Part shown: positions 15,716 to 23,709 of the stretch, one piece after another
Numbering within the stretch: the stretch's first letter is position 1
Layout of the letters: every line of letters starts with the position of its first letter
Source of the DNA: Chryseobacterium polytrichastri
Lineage (GTDB): Bacteria; Bacteroidota; Bacteroidia; Flavobacteriales; Weeksellaceae
NCBI RefSeq assembly: GCF_900142445.1
Contig: NZ_FRAV01000016.1
Location: 1-64,000 of the forward strand
Length of the DNA stretch: 64,000 nucleotides
Direction of reading: 5' to 3'
Notes under the pieces: model-generated
The model's input: the letters and a program-made list of their open reading frames with translations, nothing else
What the model was told of the DNA's origin: nothing
Database searches by the model: none
Translations under genes and position numbers: made by a program

Positions 15716-16222
15716 TTAAAGGTTTGTATTACTAGAGAGTAAAAATTCTTTTAGCTTATTTTTGGCGCGGTTCATTTTCACCCTTACATTTCCTTCGGAA
15801 ATACCCATTTGTTCAGCAATTTCTTTTCCGGAAAAATCTTCGAGATAATAAAAAATAAAAGCTTTATCAATGGGGTTTAGCTGATGAATTGCTTTGTACA
15901 TTTTATCTAGCTTATCTTCTTTTTCATGATCATATTCATCTTGTATGATCTTGTAATTAGAAAAATCTTCATTAGCGATAAAACTTCTTTTCTTTTCAGA
16001 CTTTAAAAAGACAATGGCAGTATTTAATGCAATTCTGTACAGCCAGGTTGAAAATTCACTTTGTCCTCTAAAGCCCGGATAGGCTTTCCAGACCTGATAG
16101 GTTATTTCCTGAAAAAGATCGTCGCGATCATCTTTTTCATCCATATACATTTTAGAAATCTTAAAAATGATTCCTTTATGTTTTCCGATTTTAGCTAAAA
16201 ATTCCTGTTCTACTGAGGTCAT
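15716..16222 (-). CDS. ECF-type RNA polymerase sigma factor
   Basis: A 168-residue group IV sigma factor. Region 2 is seen as DLFQEITYQVWKAYPGFRGQ and STWLYRIALNTAI, and region 4 as DFSGKEIAEQMGISEGNVRVKMNRAK. Length is usual. It directs transcription of a small regulon, normally in response to envelope or stress signals, and is probably held back by the membrane protein encoded immediately downstream. A candidate autoregulatory promoter lies upstream (16233-16270). Confidence 0.92.
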   Translation of the reverse strand: MTSVEQEFLAKIGKHKGIIFKISKMYMDEKDDRDDLFQEITYQVWKAYPGFRGQSEFSTWLYRIALNTAIVFLKSEKKRSFIANEDFSNYKIIQDEYDHEKEDKLDKMYKAIHQLNPIDKAFIFYYLEDFSGKEIAEQMGISEGNVRVKMNRAKNKLKEFLLSSNTNL

Positions 16223-16232
16223 GGCTTTTTAC

Positions 16233-16270
16233 TCTATAGAGTTAGTTGTCTTTTAAAAATAATGTTACAA
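16233..16270 (-). promoter_or_regulatory. Candidate ECF promoter for the sigma operon
   Basis: On the minus strand TTGTAACATTATTTTT is followed 15-18 bp further by ACTAACTCTATAGAG. A TGTAAC-type -35 box with such a -10 region is familiar from Bacteroidota ECF operons and suggests autoregulation. It is read by eye and has no experimental support. Confidence 0.4.
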
Positions 16271-16427
16271 CATTTCAACAAGAATTTAAAAATCTTATTT
16301 TTTTAAACATTCATTCGCCATTTGTGATTCTAATTAAAAACGAACAAAAACATATACAAACCTTAAAACGAACACATTAAACACCATATTTATTCAAATA
16401 AAGGTGATTTTATTTATTATTTATATC

Positions 16428-16435
16428 TAATTTTG
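16428..16435 (+). promoter_or_regulatory. TAnnTTTG element of mgsA
   Basis: TAATTTTG matches the -7 consensus 17 bp upstream of the mgsA start. No clear -33 TTG is seen. Confidence 0.4.
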
Positions 16436-16451
16436 ATTAAAACTTGACAAC

Positions 16452-16910
16452 ATGAAAACACAAAAAATCCTTGGAATCACAAAATCTATTGCCCTTGTTG
16501 CCCATGATCAGAAAAAGAATGAATTAATAAAATGGACTCATCTTCATAAAGAAAAACTTTCCCAACATCGGCTTATTGCAACCGAAACAACAGGAAAACT
16601 AATTGAATCACAAGTTCATATTAAAACAAAAAAAGTAATGAGTGGGCCACTTGGCGGAGACCAGCAATTAGGCGCCATGATCTCTCAAGGAAAAATAGAT
16701 ATTATTATCTTCTTTTGGGATCCCATGGAAACACAGCCGCATGACAGTGACGTGAAAGCACTTCTTAGACTTGGTGTCGTATGGAATATTCCCATGGCTT
16801 GCGATACTGCAACAGCAGATTTTCTCATCACTTCCCCTTTTATGACAGAAGAATATACTGCTGAACATATTTGTTATAAAAGCTATCGTGATCGTAATTT
16901 GATCAAATAA
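16452..16910 (+). CDS. mgsA: Methylglyoxal synthase
   Basis: A 152-residue protein with the full MgsA pattern: IALVAHDQKKNELI at the N-terminus, ETTGKLIE, the active-site loop MSGPLGGDQQLGA with the catalytic Asp, then FFWDPMETQPHDSDVKALLR and NIPMACDTATADF. It converts dihydroxyacetone phosphate to methylglyoxal and phosphate, bypassing lower glycolysis when phosphate is scarce or sugar phosphates pile up. It faces a GapN-like dehydrogenase gene on the opposite strand, also a triose-phosphate enzyme. A shared hairpin terminator lies between them. Confidence 0.95.
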   Translation: MKTQKILGITKSIALVAHDQKKNELIKWTHLHKEKLSQHRLIATETTGKLIESQVHIKTKKVMSGPLGGDQQLGAMISQGKIDIIIFFWDPMETQPHDSDVKALLRLGVVWNIPMACDTATADFLITSPFMTEEYTAEHICYKSYRDRNLIK

Positions 16911-16920
16911 TAGTTAAAAT

Positions 16921-16959
16921 AAAATCCTCTGCAAATCAAGAAGACTTACAGAGGATTTA
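16921..16959. terminator. Terminator between mgsA and the GapN-like gene
   Basis: AAATCCTCTG (16922-16931) pairs perfectly with CAGAGGATTT (16949-16958), with an A/T tract on the left. Read leftward it gives a stem followed by TTTTATTTTAA, so it suits the minus-strand gene and probably serves both. Confidence 0.75.
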
Positions 16960-16985
16960 CTCTATTTATTGACCCCGAAATTTTA

Positions 16986-18620
16986 TTAGAAAATATAATC
17001 GGTGCTTAAAAAGTTAGAGTCATGTTCTCTTACAATCGTATTGAGTAACTTTTTATTAGAATCTGTTAGTTTCGCTGCCACCAAAGAACGGATGGAAAAC
17101 GAACGAAGGGCATCAAACACAGAAAGCGTTCCTTCTGCACTGTCTTTTCTTCCTGTGAACGGGAAAACATCCGGGCCACGTTGCGCCTGACAGTTGATGT
17201 TCACACGACTTACCAGGTTTACAAATGCATCGATCAGTTTTGAAACTTCCTGTGCATCTTCACTGAAAATACTTACCTGCATTCCGTGCGAAGCATTTAC
17301 CTGATACTCGATTGGTTCATCAATATCTTCAAACGGCACCACAGGAATTACCGGACCAAACTGCTCTTCATGATACAGCTTCATCTCACTATTTACAGGA
17401 TAAACAACCGCAGGAAATACAAATGAAGCTTCGTTATAACCTCCATTTTCATTCAATACTTTTGCACCTTTTGCAACTGCATCATCAATACATTCTTTCA
17501 GATAAGGTGGTTTATTTACTTCCGGAAGTGGTGTTATTTTCACATCTTTTTCCCAAGGAAGTCCAGCCTTTAATGCAGAAACTGCTGCTGTTAATTTTTG
17601 TGTAAACTCTTCCGCAACATCTTTTTGTACAAATATTAATTTAAGTGCTGTACAACGTTGTCCGTTAAACGAAAGAGCCCCTAAAATACATTCATTCACT
17701 GCCACATCCAAGTCAGCATTTTTAGTCACAATCGCTGCATTTTTAGCATCTAAACTTAAAATTGCTCGCAAACGATTTACTTTTGGATGTAATTTTTTCA
17801 ATCCGTTGGCTACTTTACTGGAACCAATGAACGCCAAAACATTCACTTTCCCACTTTCCATGATTGGAGTAATGATCTCAGATCCTTTTCCGTATAACGT
17901 ATTCACAGTTCCTTTCGGAAAGGCCTCTTTGAAAGCATTCAATAAAGGATAATGTGCCAAAACCCCATGCTTAGGAAGTTTAAACAAGATGGTGTTTCCC
18001 ATGATCAAAGCAGGAATCAGTGTTGTGAAAATTTCATTTAAAGGATAATTAAATGGTCCCATACTCAATACCACTCCAAGCGGAGCACGACGAATTTGAG
18101 CAATCGTTCCTTCTGCCTGCTGGAACCTTGAAGATTCACGATCCAGATCTTTTAAAGCATCAATAGTTTGATTGATGTAGTCTACAGTTCTGTCGAATTC
18201 TTTCGTCGAATCTGGCAGCGTTTTTCCAATCTCCCACATTAATAATTTAATGATCAAATCCCTTTGTTCAATCATCAAGTATACAAACTTCTGCATGCAT
18301 TTTATACGTCCCTCCACCGACATCGTTGGCCATTCCCCAAGACCGTTATCGTAAGCTTTTACAGAAGCTTCCAAAACATCCATTGCCTCTTTTGGACTGA
18401 TATTAGGAATGCTTCCCAAGAGCTTTCTTTCCAGTCCGTTTTCTGTAGGAATGCAAATGGGTGAATAGATATTGGTAACTTCTCCATTCCATTCTACCAG
18501 TTCACCATTTAAAAGATAGGTTCGTTGATGAATTTCGGGTACTTTATATTCTTCGGGAATTTCGTTTTCGCTTTTGAAAATTTCGTGAAATGCTGAGCTA
18601 TTTACTGAATCCATAAACAT
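16986..18620 (-). CDS. NADP-dependent glyceraldehyde-3-phosphate dehydrogenase (GapN-like ALDH)
   Basis: A 544-residue aldehyde dehydrogenase. It shows the cofactor segment PLGVVLSMGPFNYPLNE, LFKLPKHG, FIGSSKVANGL, and the catalytic Cys loop LGALSFNGQRCTALK, all matching GapN-type enzymes. GapN oxidises glyceraldehyde-3-phosphate to 3-phosphoglycerate with NADP, giving NADPH but no ATP. At 544 residues it is longer than the streptococcal GapN (about 475) because of an N-terminal extension of about 50 residues. A second possible start is Met3. The gene is convergent with mgsA. The exact substrate cannot be separated from related ALDHs by eye. Confidence 0.82.
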   Translation of the reverse strand: MFMDSVNSSAFHEIFKSENEIPEEYKVPEIHQRTYLLNGELVEWNGEVTNIYSPICIPTENGLERKLLGSIPNISPKEAMDVLEASVKAYDNGLGEWPTMSVEGRIKCMQKFVYLMIEQRDLIIKLLMWEIGKTLPDSTKEFDRTVDYINQTIDALKDLDRESSRFQQAEGTIAQIRRAPLGVVLSMGPFNYPLNEIFTTLIPALIMGNTILFKLPKHGVLAHYPLLNAFKEAFPKGTVNTLYGKGSEIITPIMESGKVNVLAFIGSSKVANGLKKLHPKVNRLRAILSLDAKNAAIVTKNADLDVAVNECILGALSFNGQRCTALKLIFVQKDVAEEFTQKLTAAVSALKAGLPWEKDVKITPLPEVNKPPYLKECIDDAVAKGAKVLNENGGYNEASFVFPAVVYPVNSEMKLYHEEQFGPVIPVVPFEDIDEPIEYQVNASHGMQVSIFSEDAQEVSKLIDAFVNLVSRVNINCQAQRGPDVFPFTGRKDSAEGTLSVFDALRSFSIRSLVAAKLTDSNKKLLNTIVREHDSNFLSTDYIF

Positions 18621-18764
18621 TTTATTTTTTTAATAATTTGAGTGTCGACTTTTGTCAGAATAAAGGTAGCCGTAAAAATCGATTTTAAAAATAGCAGGTT
18701 AATAGATTTGCTCTATTTAAGGTGTGTTTGAATTAAAATTAATCTTTGGCATTTGAAAAAAGAA

Positions 18765-18772
18765 TAAATTTG
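18765..18772 (+). promoter_or_regulatory. TAnnTTTG element of the thiol peroxidase gene
   Basis: TAAATTTG is an exact -7 match, with a TTTG 16 bp upstream (18745). The leader to ATG 18861 would be about 80 nt. Confidence 0.5.
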
Positions 18773-18860
18773 CTTAGAAATTTTCAGTATTATTTTTAAC
18801 GATCAAAGACACAAAACCTTTTGTGATCAAAACATTAAACAGACTTAAAAAATTAACATT

Positions 18861-19433
18861 ATGTTTTCAAAATTAATTTTCAGCGCAGCAATATTTTTCT
18901 CAACATTGAGTTTTGCTCAAAATACTAAAACAGCCAATACCATTTTGATGGGAGGAAAACCTGTACATACCTATGCTAAACTACCAGCCGTAAATAAAGC
19001 AGCCCCTAAGTTCACCCTTACCGATGTTACCATGAAAGATCAAACCCTTGAATCTTACAAAGGAAAATACTTAATCCTTAATATTTTCCCGAGTGTAGAT
19101 ACCGGAGTTTGTTCGGCTTCTGTGCGTCATTTCAATGAAGATGCGGCTAATATTCCGAACACGGTTGTTCTTTGTATTTCTAAAGATTTACCTTTTGCTC
19201 AAAAGAGATTTTGTGGCGCTGAAGGAATAAAGAATGTTGTAATGCTTTCAGATTTCCGTTCTGATTTTGGAAAAACGTATGGTGTAGAAATTACAGATTC
19301 TGTAATGAAAGGGCTTTTAAGCAGAGCTGTTGTAGTGATCGATCCTTCAGGAAAGATTGTTTATGAAGAGCAGGTGGCTGATATTTCACAAGAACCTAAT
19401 TATGAAGCAGCGATTAAAGCAGCTAAAAATTAA
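18861..19433 (+). CDS. tpx: Thiol peroxidase with an export signal
   Basis: A 190-residue peroxiredoxin of the Tpx type. The N-terminus FSKLIFSAAIFFSTLSFAQ is a signal peptide, after which the Tpx domain begins (ILMGGKPVHTY). Peroxidatic Cys84 lies in FPSVDTGVCSASVRHF and resolving Cys118 in KRFCGAEG. The spacing of 34 equals that of E. coli Tpx (Cys61 and Cys95). Cytoplasmic Tpx is about 165-168 residues, so the extra 23 are the signal. It would reduce peroxides in the periplasm and would need a reductant there. A terminator follows. Confidence 0.92.
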   Translation: MFSKLIFSAAIFFSTLSFAQNTKTANTILMGGKPVHTYAKLPAVNKAAPKFTLTDVTMKDQTLESYKGKYLILNIFPSVDTGVCSASVRHFNEDAANIPNTVVLCISKDLPFAQKRFCGAEGIKNVVMLSDFRSDFGKTYGVEITDSVMKGLLSRAVVVIDPSGKIVYEEQVADISQEPNYEAAIKAAKN

Positions 19434-19454
19434 GTAGCTTTTTAAATAAATTCG

Positions 19455-19495
19455 AAAACCCTCTGACGATTAATATTGCTGGAGGGTTTTTATTG
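19455..19495 (+). terminator. Terminator of tpx
   Basis: AAAACCCTC pairs with GAGGGTTTT, followed by TATTGATATAG. It lies about 20 bp after the stop codon. Confidence 0.75.
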
Positions 19496-19552
19496 ATATA
19501 GATATTTAGAGGCTGTTTAAATTTTAGTTAATAATGGATGTGTGAAAATTTC

Positions 19553-19678
19553 AAACCATTAAGAGGAATTTTAGTTGTTAAGGAAATTAAGAAAAAATTT
19601 ATAAATTTTCTTAAGCGTGACGGCTTAAAGCAAAGCTCAAACTTAATATTCTAAAAACCTTACATAATCTTAATGTTG
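19553..19678. repeat. Repeat family R2, copy 2 (right end diverged)
   Basis: The left end AAACCATTAAG matches the other copies. The right end CTTAATGTTG is a diverged version of CTTAATGGTT. The inner sequence is rich in TTAAG. It lies in the 919-bp gap between tpx and the PorT-like gene. No gene is present in this stretch. Confidence 0.5.
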
Positions 19679-19729
19679 AAAAATGTAGGATGAAATTATT
19701 AAAATCACAGGCTCTTAGAGTCTGTCGTA

Positions 19730-19981
19730 TTGTTGGTTTCCGCAAAGGCGCAAGGAGATTTATAAGGTGTATGCTTTAAGGCGCAAGGATTTTATCTACG
19801 ATAAAATTGATTATGTTATAGATGAACCTACACTTTGTCAGAACTAAAAAAAAGTTTGGTTGAGATTCCTCCGAAATGACAAAAGAGGTTAATAATATTA
19901 GAACGAAAATTCTTTGATTTTCTTGCGCCTTAAAACAGCTTAAAGATTAAGAAACTTTGCGTCTTCGCGATTATCCAACAA
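19730..19981. repeat. Repeat family R1, copy B
   Basis: The ends TTGTTGG and CCAACAA mark a 252-bp element. Inside are CGCAAAGGCGCAAGG, TTTAAGGCGCAAGGATTTT, the hairpin ATTTTATC-TA-CGATAAAAT, and then on the far side TTTTCTTGCGCCTTAAAA and TTTGCGTCTTCGCG. It carries an extra central segment (about 90 bp) absent from copies A and D. It is almost identical to copy C, 320 bp further on. Confidence 0.85.
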
Positions 19982-20052
19982 AAAGAGACTCTGGTAATCA
20001 AAAATTGTTATAGAGTTTTTATTGATATAGAATGGTTAAACTTTATCTGATA

Positions 20053-20323
20053 TGGTTGGTTTTTGCAAAGGCGCAAGGAGATTTATCAGGTATATGCTTT
20101 AAGGCGCAAGGATTTTATCTACGATAAAATGGATTATGTTATAGATGAATTTGCACTTTGTCAGAACTAAAAAAAGTTTGATTTAGATTCTTCCAGAAAT
20201 CGAAGATTCGACGAAGTCAATGACAAAAGAGGTTAATAATATTAGAACGAAAATCTGCAATTTTCTTGCGCCTTAAAACAGCTTAAAGATTAAAAAAATT
20301 GCGTCTTCGCAATTATCCAACAA
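20053..20323. repeat. Repeat family R1, copy C
   Basis: A tandem partner of copy B, in the same orientation and with the same central segment, but with about 18 extra bases near 20195-20215. The shared tract GTTTTTATTGATATAG in front of both regions (19486 and 20016) indicates that a larger block was duplicated. No reading frame is present. Confidence 0.85.
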
Positions 20324-20352
20324 AAATATATTCTTCTTTTAATCACCTCAAC

Positions 20353-21141
20353 TTAAAAACTATATCCCGCTCCTACATTCAGATAAACAGGTCTCATTTT
20401 AAAAGATATTGTTTTAAAGTCTGATTTAAATACATTATTTAATCCGACACTCAAATCACTAAAGACATTGAGGTGTTTAGAGAACTTCCAATTAGCCCCT
20501 AGCTGAATTCCATAAGAAAAATGTCGTAAGTCATTGGAGAAATCATAAGAAGCCGTTTTATCACCTTCAAAAACAACTTTAACTCCGGTAGGATCTCCTT
20601 CACGCAAGTAGCCATCAAAAACATATCCTGAGAAATTTTTATCGATGAGCAATGACCAGAAAGCACCTCCTGAAAAAGACCATCGGTTGTTCATCTTATA
20701 GGCGACCAACGTTGGAATGGTGATATAAGAATTGGCAACATGAGTAGACACACCGCCTGTCCAGTTTCCGGCTACTTTCTCCCCTTCTCCACCAATGATT
20801 TCCATGCTGTAATTTTTAACTCTGGAATCGGCTTTCATGCCTTTATTTTCCAATCGAATTCCTGTACTCCATCCCCAAGAACGTGGAGACTGATTCAGCC
20901 AATACACCACATTCCCCTCTATGCTCATATTCAGCATTGGATTAAAACTGTTCAGTTCCCGAATTTCAGCAGGCAGTGGAATTGGCGTAACGCCTCCAAT
21001 ATTCACTCCTACCCTCAACTGATATACGAAGACCCCCGATTCCTTTGGAGCAGGCTCTTGATCTTGTGCGCTGATCAATGAACTTCCTCCGAAAAGAAAT
21101 ATCGACAATGAGGTACAAAAAAGATATAGATTATTCTTCAT
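20353..21141 (-). CDS. PorT-family outer-membrane beta-barrel protein
   Basis: A 262-residue protein with signal peptide (LYLFCTSLSIFLFGGSSLISAQ) and a repeating pattern of short amphipathic strands, with aromatic end residues, closing in VYLNVGAGYSF as barrels do. It resembles the outer-membrane protein beta-barrel/PorT family of Bacteroidota. The gene starts 1 bp after the PCMD lipoprotein gene, so the two are cotranscribed and probably act together at the outer membrane, possibly on carbohydrate. Ligand unknown. Confidence 0.75.
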   Translation of the reverse strand: MKNNLYLFCTSLSIFLFGGSSLISAQDQEPAPKESGVFVYQLRVGVNIGGVTPIPLPAEIRELNSFNPMLNMSIEGNVVYWLNQSPRSWGWSTGIRLENKGMKADSRVKNYSMEIIGGEGEKVAGNWTGGVSTHVANSYITIPTLVAYKMNNRWSFSGGAFWSLLIDKNFSGYVFDGYLREGDPTGVKVVFEGDKTASYDFSNDLRHFSYGIQLGANWKFSKHLNVFSDLSVGLNNVFKSDFKTISFKMRPVYLNVGAGYSF

Positions 21142-21142
21142 T

Positions 21143-22228
21143 CTAATGAGTTAATTCAATTTCATCAATTAAAAGGGTACTTCCTACCGCACCTGCAAAG
21201 GTATCTCCATCAATACTTGAGGTAAAGACAAGCGACAGACTATATTTTCCGTCTATTAATTTTTGTTGGTCTATTGTCTGATTATTGATGACATCAAAAG
21301 GAATATAAAAAGCTGTCCAATCCGAAGCTTCAATTCGCTGAGCATCTGTAACACGGGCAATAGAAAAAATATTGGGATGGGTAAACTTATTGGTTCCGTC
21401 AAGGTATTTCAAATTGGCATCTGTTTCAAAGAAAACAGCATAGATATCCCAAGTATCTTTCTTGTTGGGCTGTACGACTCCGCCTTCTCTGTAAACCGGC
21501 CCGGCTGTATATTTAAAAAAACCTTTTACCCCTTTCGGAACAAGATCTACAGGCACTCCCAGATGTAAACTTTTCAAAGGATTGGAAATGGAAGATCCCA
21601 AATCAAATTCTCCCATAAACAAGTTTCCTGCTGCCATAGGTTTTCCCATTATGGCCCCTAAATTTCCGGTAGACTGAGTGGTTAATTTTACCCCTTGTCC
21701 AACTTTGCCATCTGCCAAACGAGCCGTTGGATACCCTTCCGAATTGGAAGACGCTCCCGTTAAGCTGAAACCTGCATTGCCACTGGCCCAATCCATGATG
21801 TTCTGATTATTTTGATCTGTTTCAAAAAACACATCATATTTACCGTTTTCAAGGCGCACATTTTCAAAACTGAACTTAGAACCAATGGTTGAAATAATAT
21901 AAGACACCTCATATTTCTTTTGGTATTGATGATCCTCTGAGGTTACGGTATAAATTTGAGGCTTTGTAAAATTAAGAACCGTTCCACTTTCTGGAAAAAT
22001 TGTTGCGCCTGGTGTTAAGGTAAAAACGGGTGCCTGTTGACTTAAATCTGTCGATGATTTTACTAATATCTGAATACGATCATTTTGTAAAATAGGATCT
22101 TTTCTCAGAATAAGCGGATCTACATGGCAGGATATAATATCAGCTTCAGCATTGGGAAGTTCCGGCCGAATGCACGACCAACAGAAACAGCTGACGATGA
22201 GCAATAGAATATAGTTGAAGTTTTTCAT
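21143..22228 (-). CDS. PCMD-domain lipoprotein
   Basis: A 361-residue protein with a lipobox (IVSCFCWSC). A short N-terminal Ig-like part (residues 25-105) is followed by a C-terminal beta-sandwich with features of the putative carbohydrate metabolism (PCMD) domain: VFFETDQNNQNIMDWASGNAG, GVKLTTQSTG, GVPVDLVPKGVKGFFKYTAGP, and the closing SLLIDEIEL-like STLLIDEIELTH. It is probably a surface glycan-binding or structural protein. It is first in a two-gene operon with the barrel protein. Confidence 0.8.
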   Translation of the reverse strand: MKNFNYILLLIVSCFCWSCIRPELPNAEADIISCHVDPLILRKDPILQNDRIQILVKSSTDLSQQAPVFTLTPGATIFPESGTVLNFTKPQIYTVTSEDHQYQKKYEVSYIISTIGSKFSFENVRLENGKYDVFFETDQNNQNIMDWASGNAGFSLTGASSNSEGYPTARLADGKVGQGVKLTTQSTGNLGAIMGKPMAAGNLFMGEFDLGSSISNPLKSLHLGVPVDLVPKGVKGFFKYTAGPVYREGGVVQPNKKDTWDIYAVFFETDANLKYLDGTNKFTHPNIFSIARVTDAQRIEASDWTAFYIPFDVINNQTIDQQKLIDGKYSLSLVFTSSIDGDTFAGAVGSTLLIDEIELTH

Positions 22229-22238
22229 AGATTAGGGA

Positions 22239-22274
22239 ATAAAAACAAGACGAACTTTTGAAAAGCCCGTCTTG
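22239..22274 (-). promoter_or_regulatory. Terminator-like hairpin in the leader of the PCMD gene
   Basis: Read on the minus strand, CAAGACG (22274-22268) and CGTCTTG (22252-22246) form a 7-bp stem around a GGCTTTTCAAAAGTT loop, followed immediately by TTTTTATT. This is the form of a rho-independent terminator, yet it lies 11-46 bp in front of the PCMD start codon, with no gene on that strand further upstream. It could be an attenuator, or the end of a leader RNA. The rest of the 307-bp gap (22275-22536) is AT-rich with no gene seen. Confidence 0.45.
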
Positions 22275-22536
22275 AAGGTATGAATATTTTTTTTAATCGA
22301 TTAAATACAAAGTTTATTTTCTTATGACATCCATTTTGATTAGTAATTTGTTCAACTATTTATTGATTTTTTTTAATTAAAATCTATCTCAGAGATTATA
22401 CATTTTAGCAATAAATTAAAATTTTCTTATAAAAGAATATTAGTCACAGTTAAAAACCAAAAGATGCAATAATATTAACCATTTTTTTTATATTTACTAA
22501 AGACTGCTATAATATAAAACTAATAATATTTTTTTA

Positions 22537-23700
22537 ATGAAAAGAACAATCCTTTTTTTCTCTTGGTCAATTATCGGATTAGGATTATTGATAATAATTA
22601 TGTTTCTTATAAAATCCAATTTAGATGGATTTTCTATCTCTTTTAATGATACTACAAATTTCGAAAAGACGGGCCAATTTGGAGACTATGTAGGAGGAGT
22701 TATTGGAACCTTTTTTACTTTAGCAGGAACATTACTTCTAATTTTAACCCTAAAAGAACAACAGGACGAGAATAAAAGAAATGCATTTGAATCATATTTT
22801 TTCGAAATGATCAGATTACATAAAGAAAATGTAAGTGAATTTAAATATATAAAACATAAAAACGGAGAAGCTTCAATTTTTGAAAACAGACAAGTTATTA
22901 GAAAAATATTTGAAGAATTTATTGAATGCTATCGAGAGGTAAGAAAATTTTCTAACTCTGATATTGAAAAAGATTATATTTCTGATAAATATTTAATAAT
23001 ACTAAAAAAAATAATTAAATCAAATGATTTAATTATTAGTCCAATAGAATTAGCAAGAATTGATATTGCATACTCGGTAGTATTTTTTGGTTTAGGAACA
23101 GAAGGCGAAGGAATTATAAAAAAAATAATTAGAAAAAGATATAGACCCGAATACTATTATAAACTTTTATTTTACTTAAAACTTAAACCAAAAAAATCAA
23201 ACAAAACTAGATATAAATTATGGGAAAAGTTAAGAAACTTACCTTTAAAGGATCTAATGGTAATAATTACCGAGTTATACAATAACAAGAATACACCAGA
23301 AAAAACTGAAGGATTATCTGAACTTTCTAGTGATTTCAAAATGCATCTGATTTATGAAAAATATTATGGAGGTCATCAGTTTAGATTAGGTCACTATTTT
23401 AGGCACTTATTTCAATCCTATAAATTCTTAAACGAAAATTTATATCTAAAAGATATACAAAAATATAATTATGGTAAAATGTTAAGAGCTCAGCTTTCAA
23501 CATACGAACAAGCGATAATATTAATTAATAGTATTACCCCACTAGGAATGAAATGGGAATATTTAGCAGAAAAAGAACAAAACAAACTAATCACTAAATA
23601 TCAAATAATTAAAAACTTACATGGTGAACAAATATTTGGCATAAGATATAAAATGTATTATCCAAATATAAAATTTGAAAGTGAAGAAACATTATTATAA
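22537..23700 (+). CDS. Putative phage abortive infection protein (putAbiC-like)
   Basis: A 387-residue protein. Two N-terminal membrane segments (about residues 6-26 and 52-72) are followed by GDYVGGVIGTFFTLAGTLLLILTLKEQQ, the signature region of the putAbiC family (Pfam putative phage abortive infection protein). A charged coiled segment follows, then a soluble C-terminal domain rich in Lys, Ile and Tyr. Such proteins are thought to be membrane sentinels that stop infection by altering the membrane or killing the cell, but the mechanism is unknown. Codon use is strongly AT-biased compared with flanking genes, which suggests horizontal acquisition. It stands alone. Confidence 0.75.
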   Translation: MKRTILFFSWSIIGLGLLIIIMFLIKSNLDGFSISFNDTTNFEKTGQFGDYVGGVIGTFFTLAGTLLLILTLKEQQDENKRNAFESYFFEMIRLHKENVSEFKYIKHKNGEASIFENRQVIRKIFEEFIECYREVRKFSNSDIEKDYISDKYLIILKKIIKSNDLIISPIELARIDIAYSVVFFGLGTEGEGIIKKIIRKRYRPEYYYKLLFYLKLKPKKSNKTRYKLWEKLRNLPLKDLMVIITELYNNKNTPEKTEGLSELSSDFKMHLIYEKYYGGHQFRLGHYFRHLFQSYKFLNENLYLKDIQKYNYGKMLRAQLSTYEQAIILINSITPLGMKWEYLAEKEQNKLITKYQIIKNLHGEQIFGIRYKMYYPNIKFESEETLL

Positions 23701-23709
23701 TATGATTAC

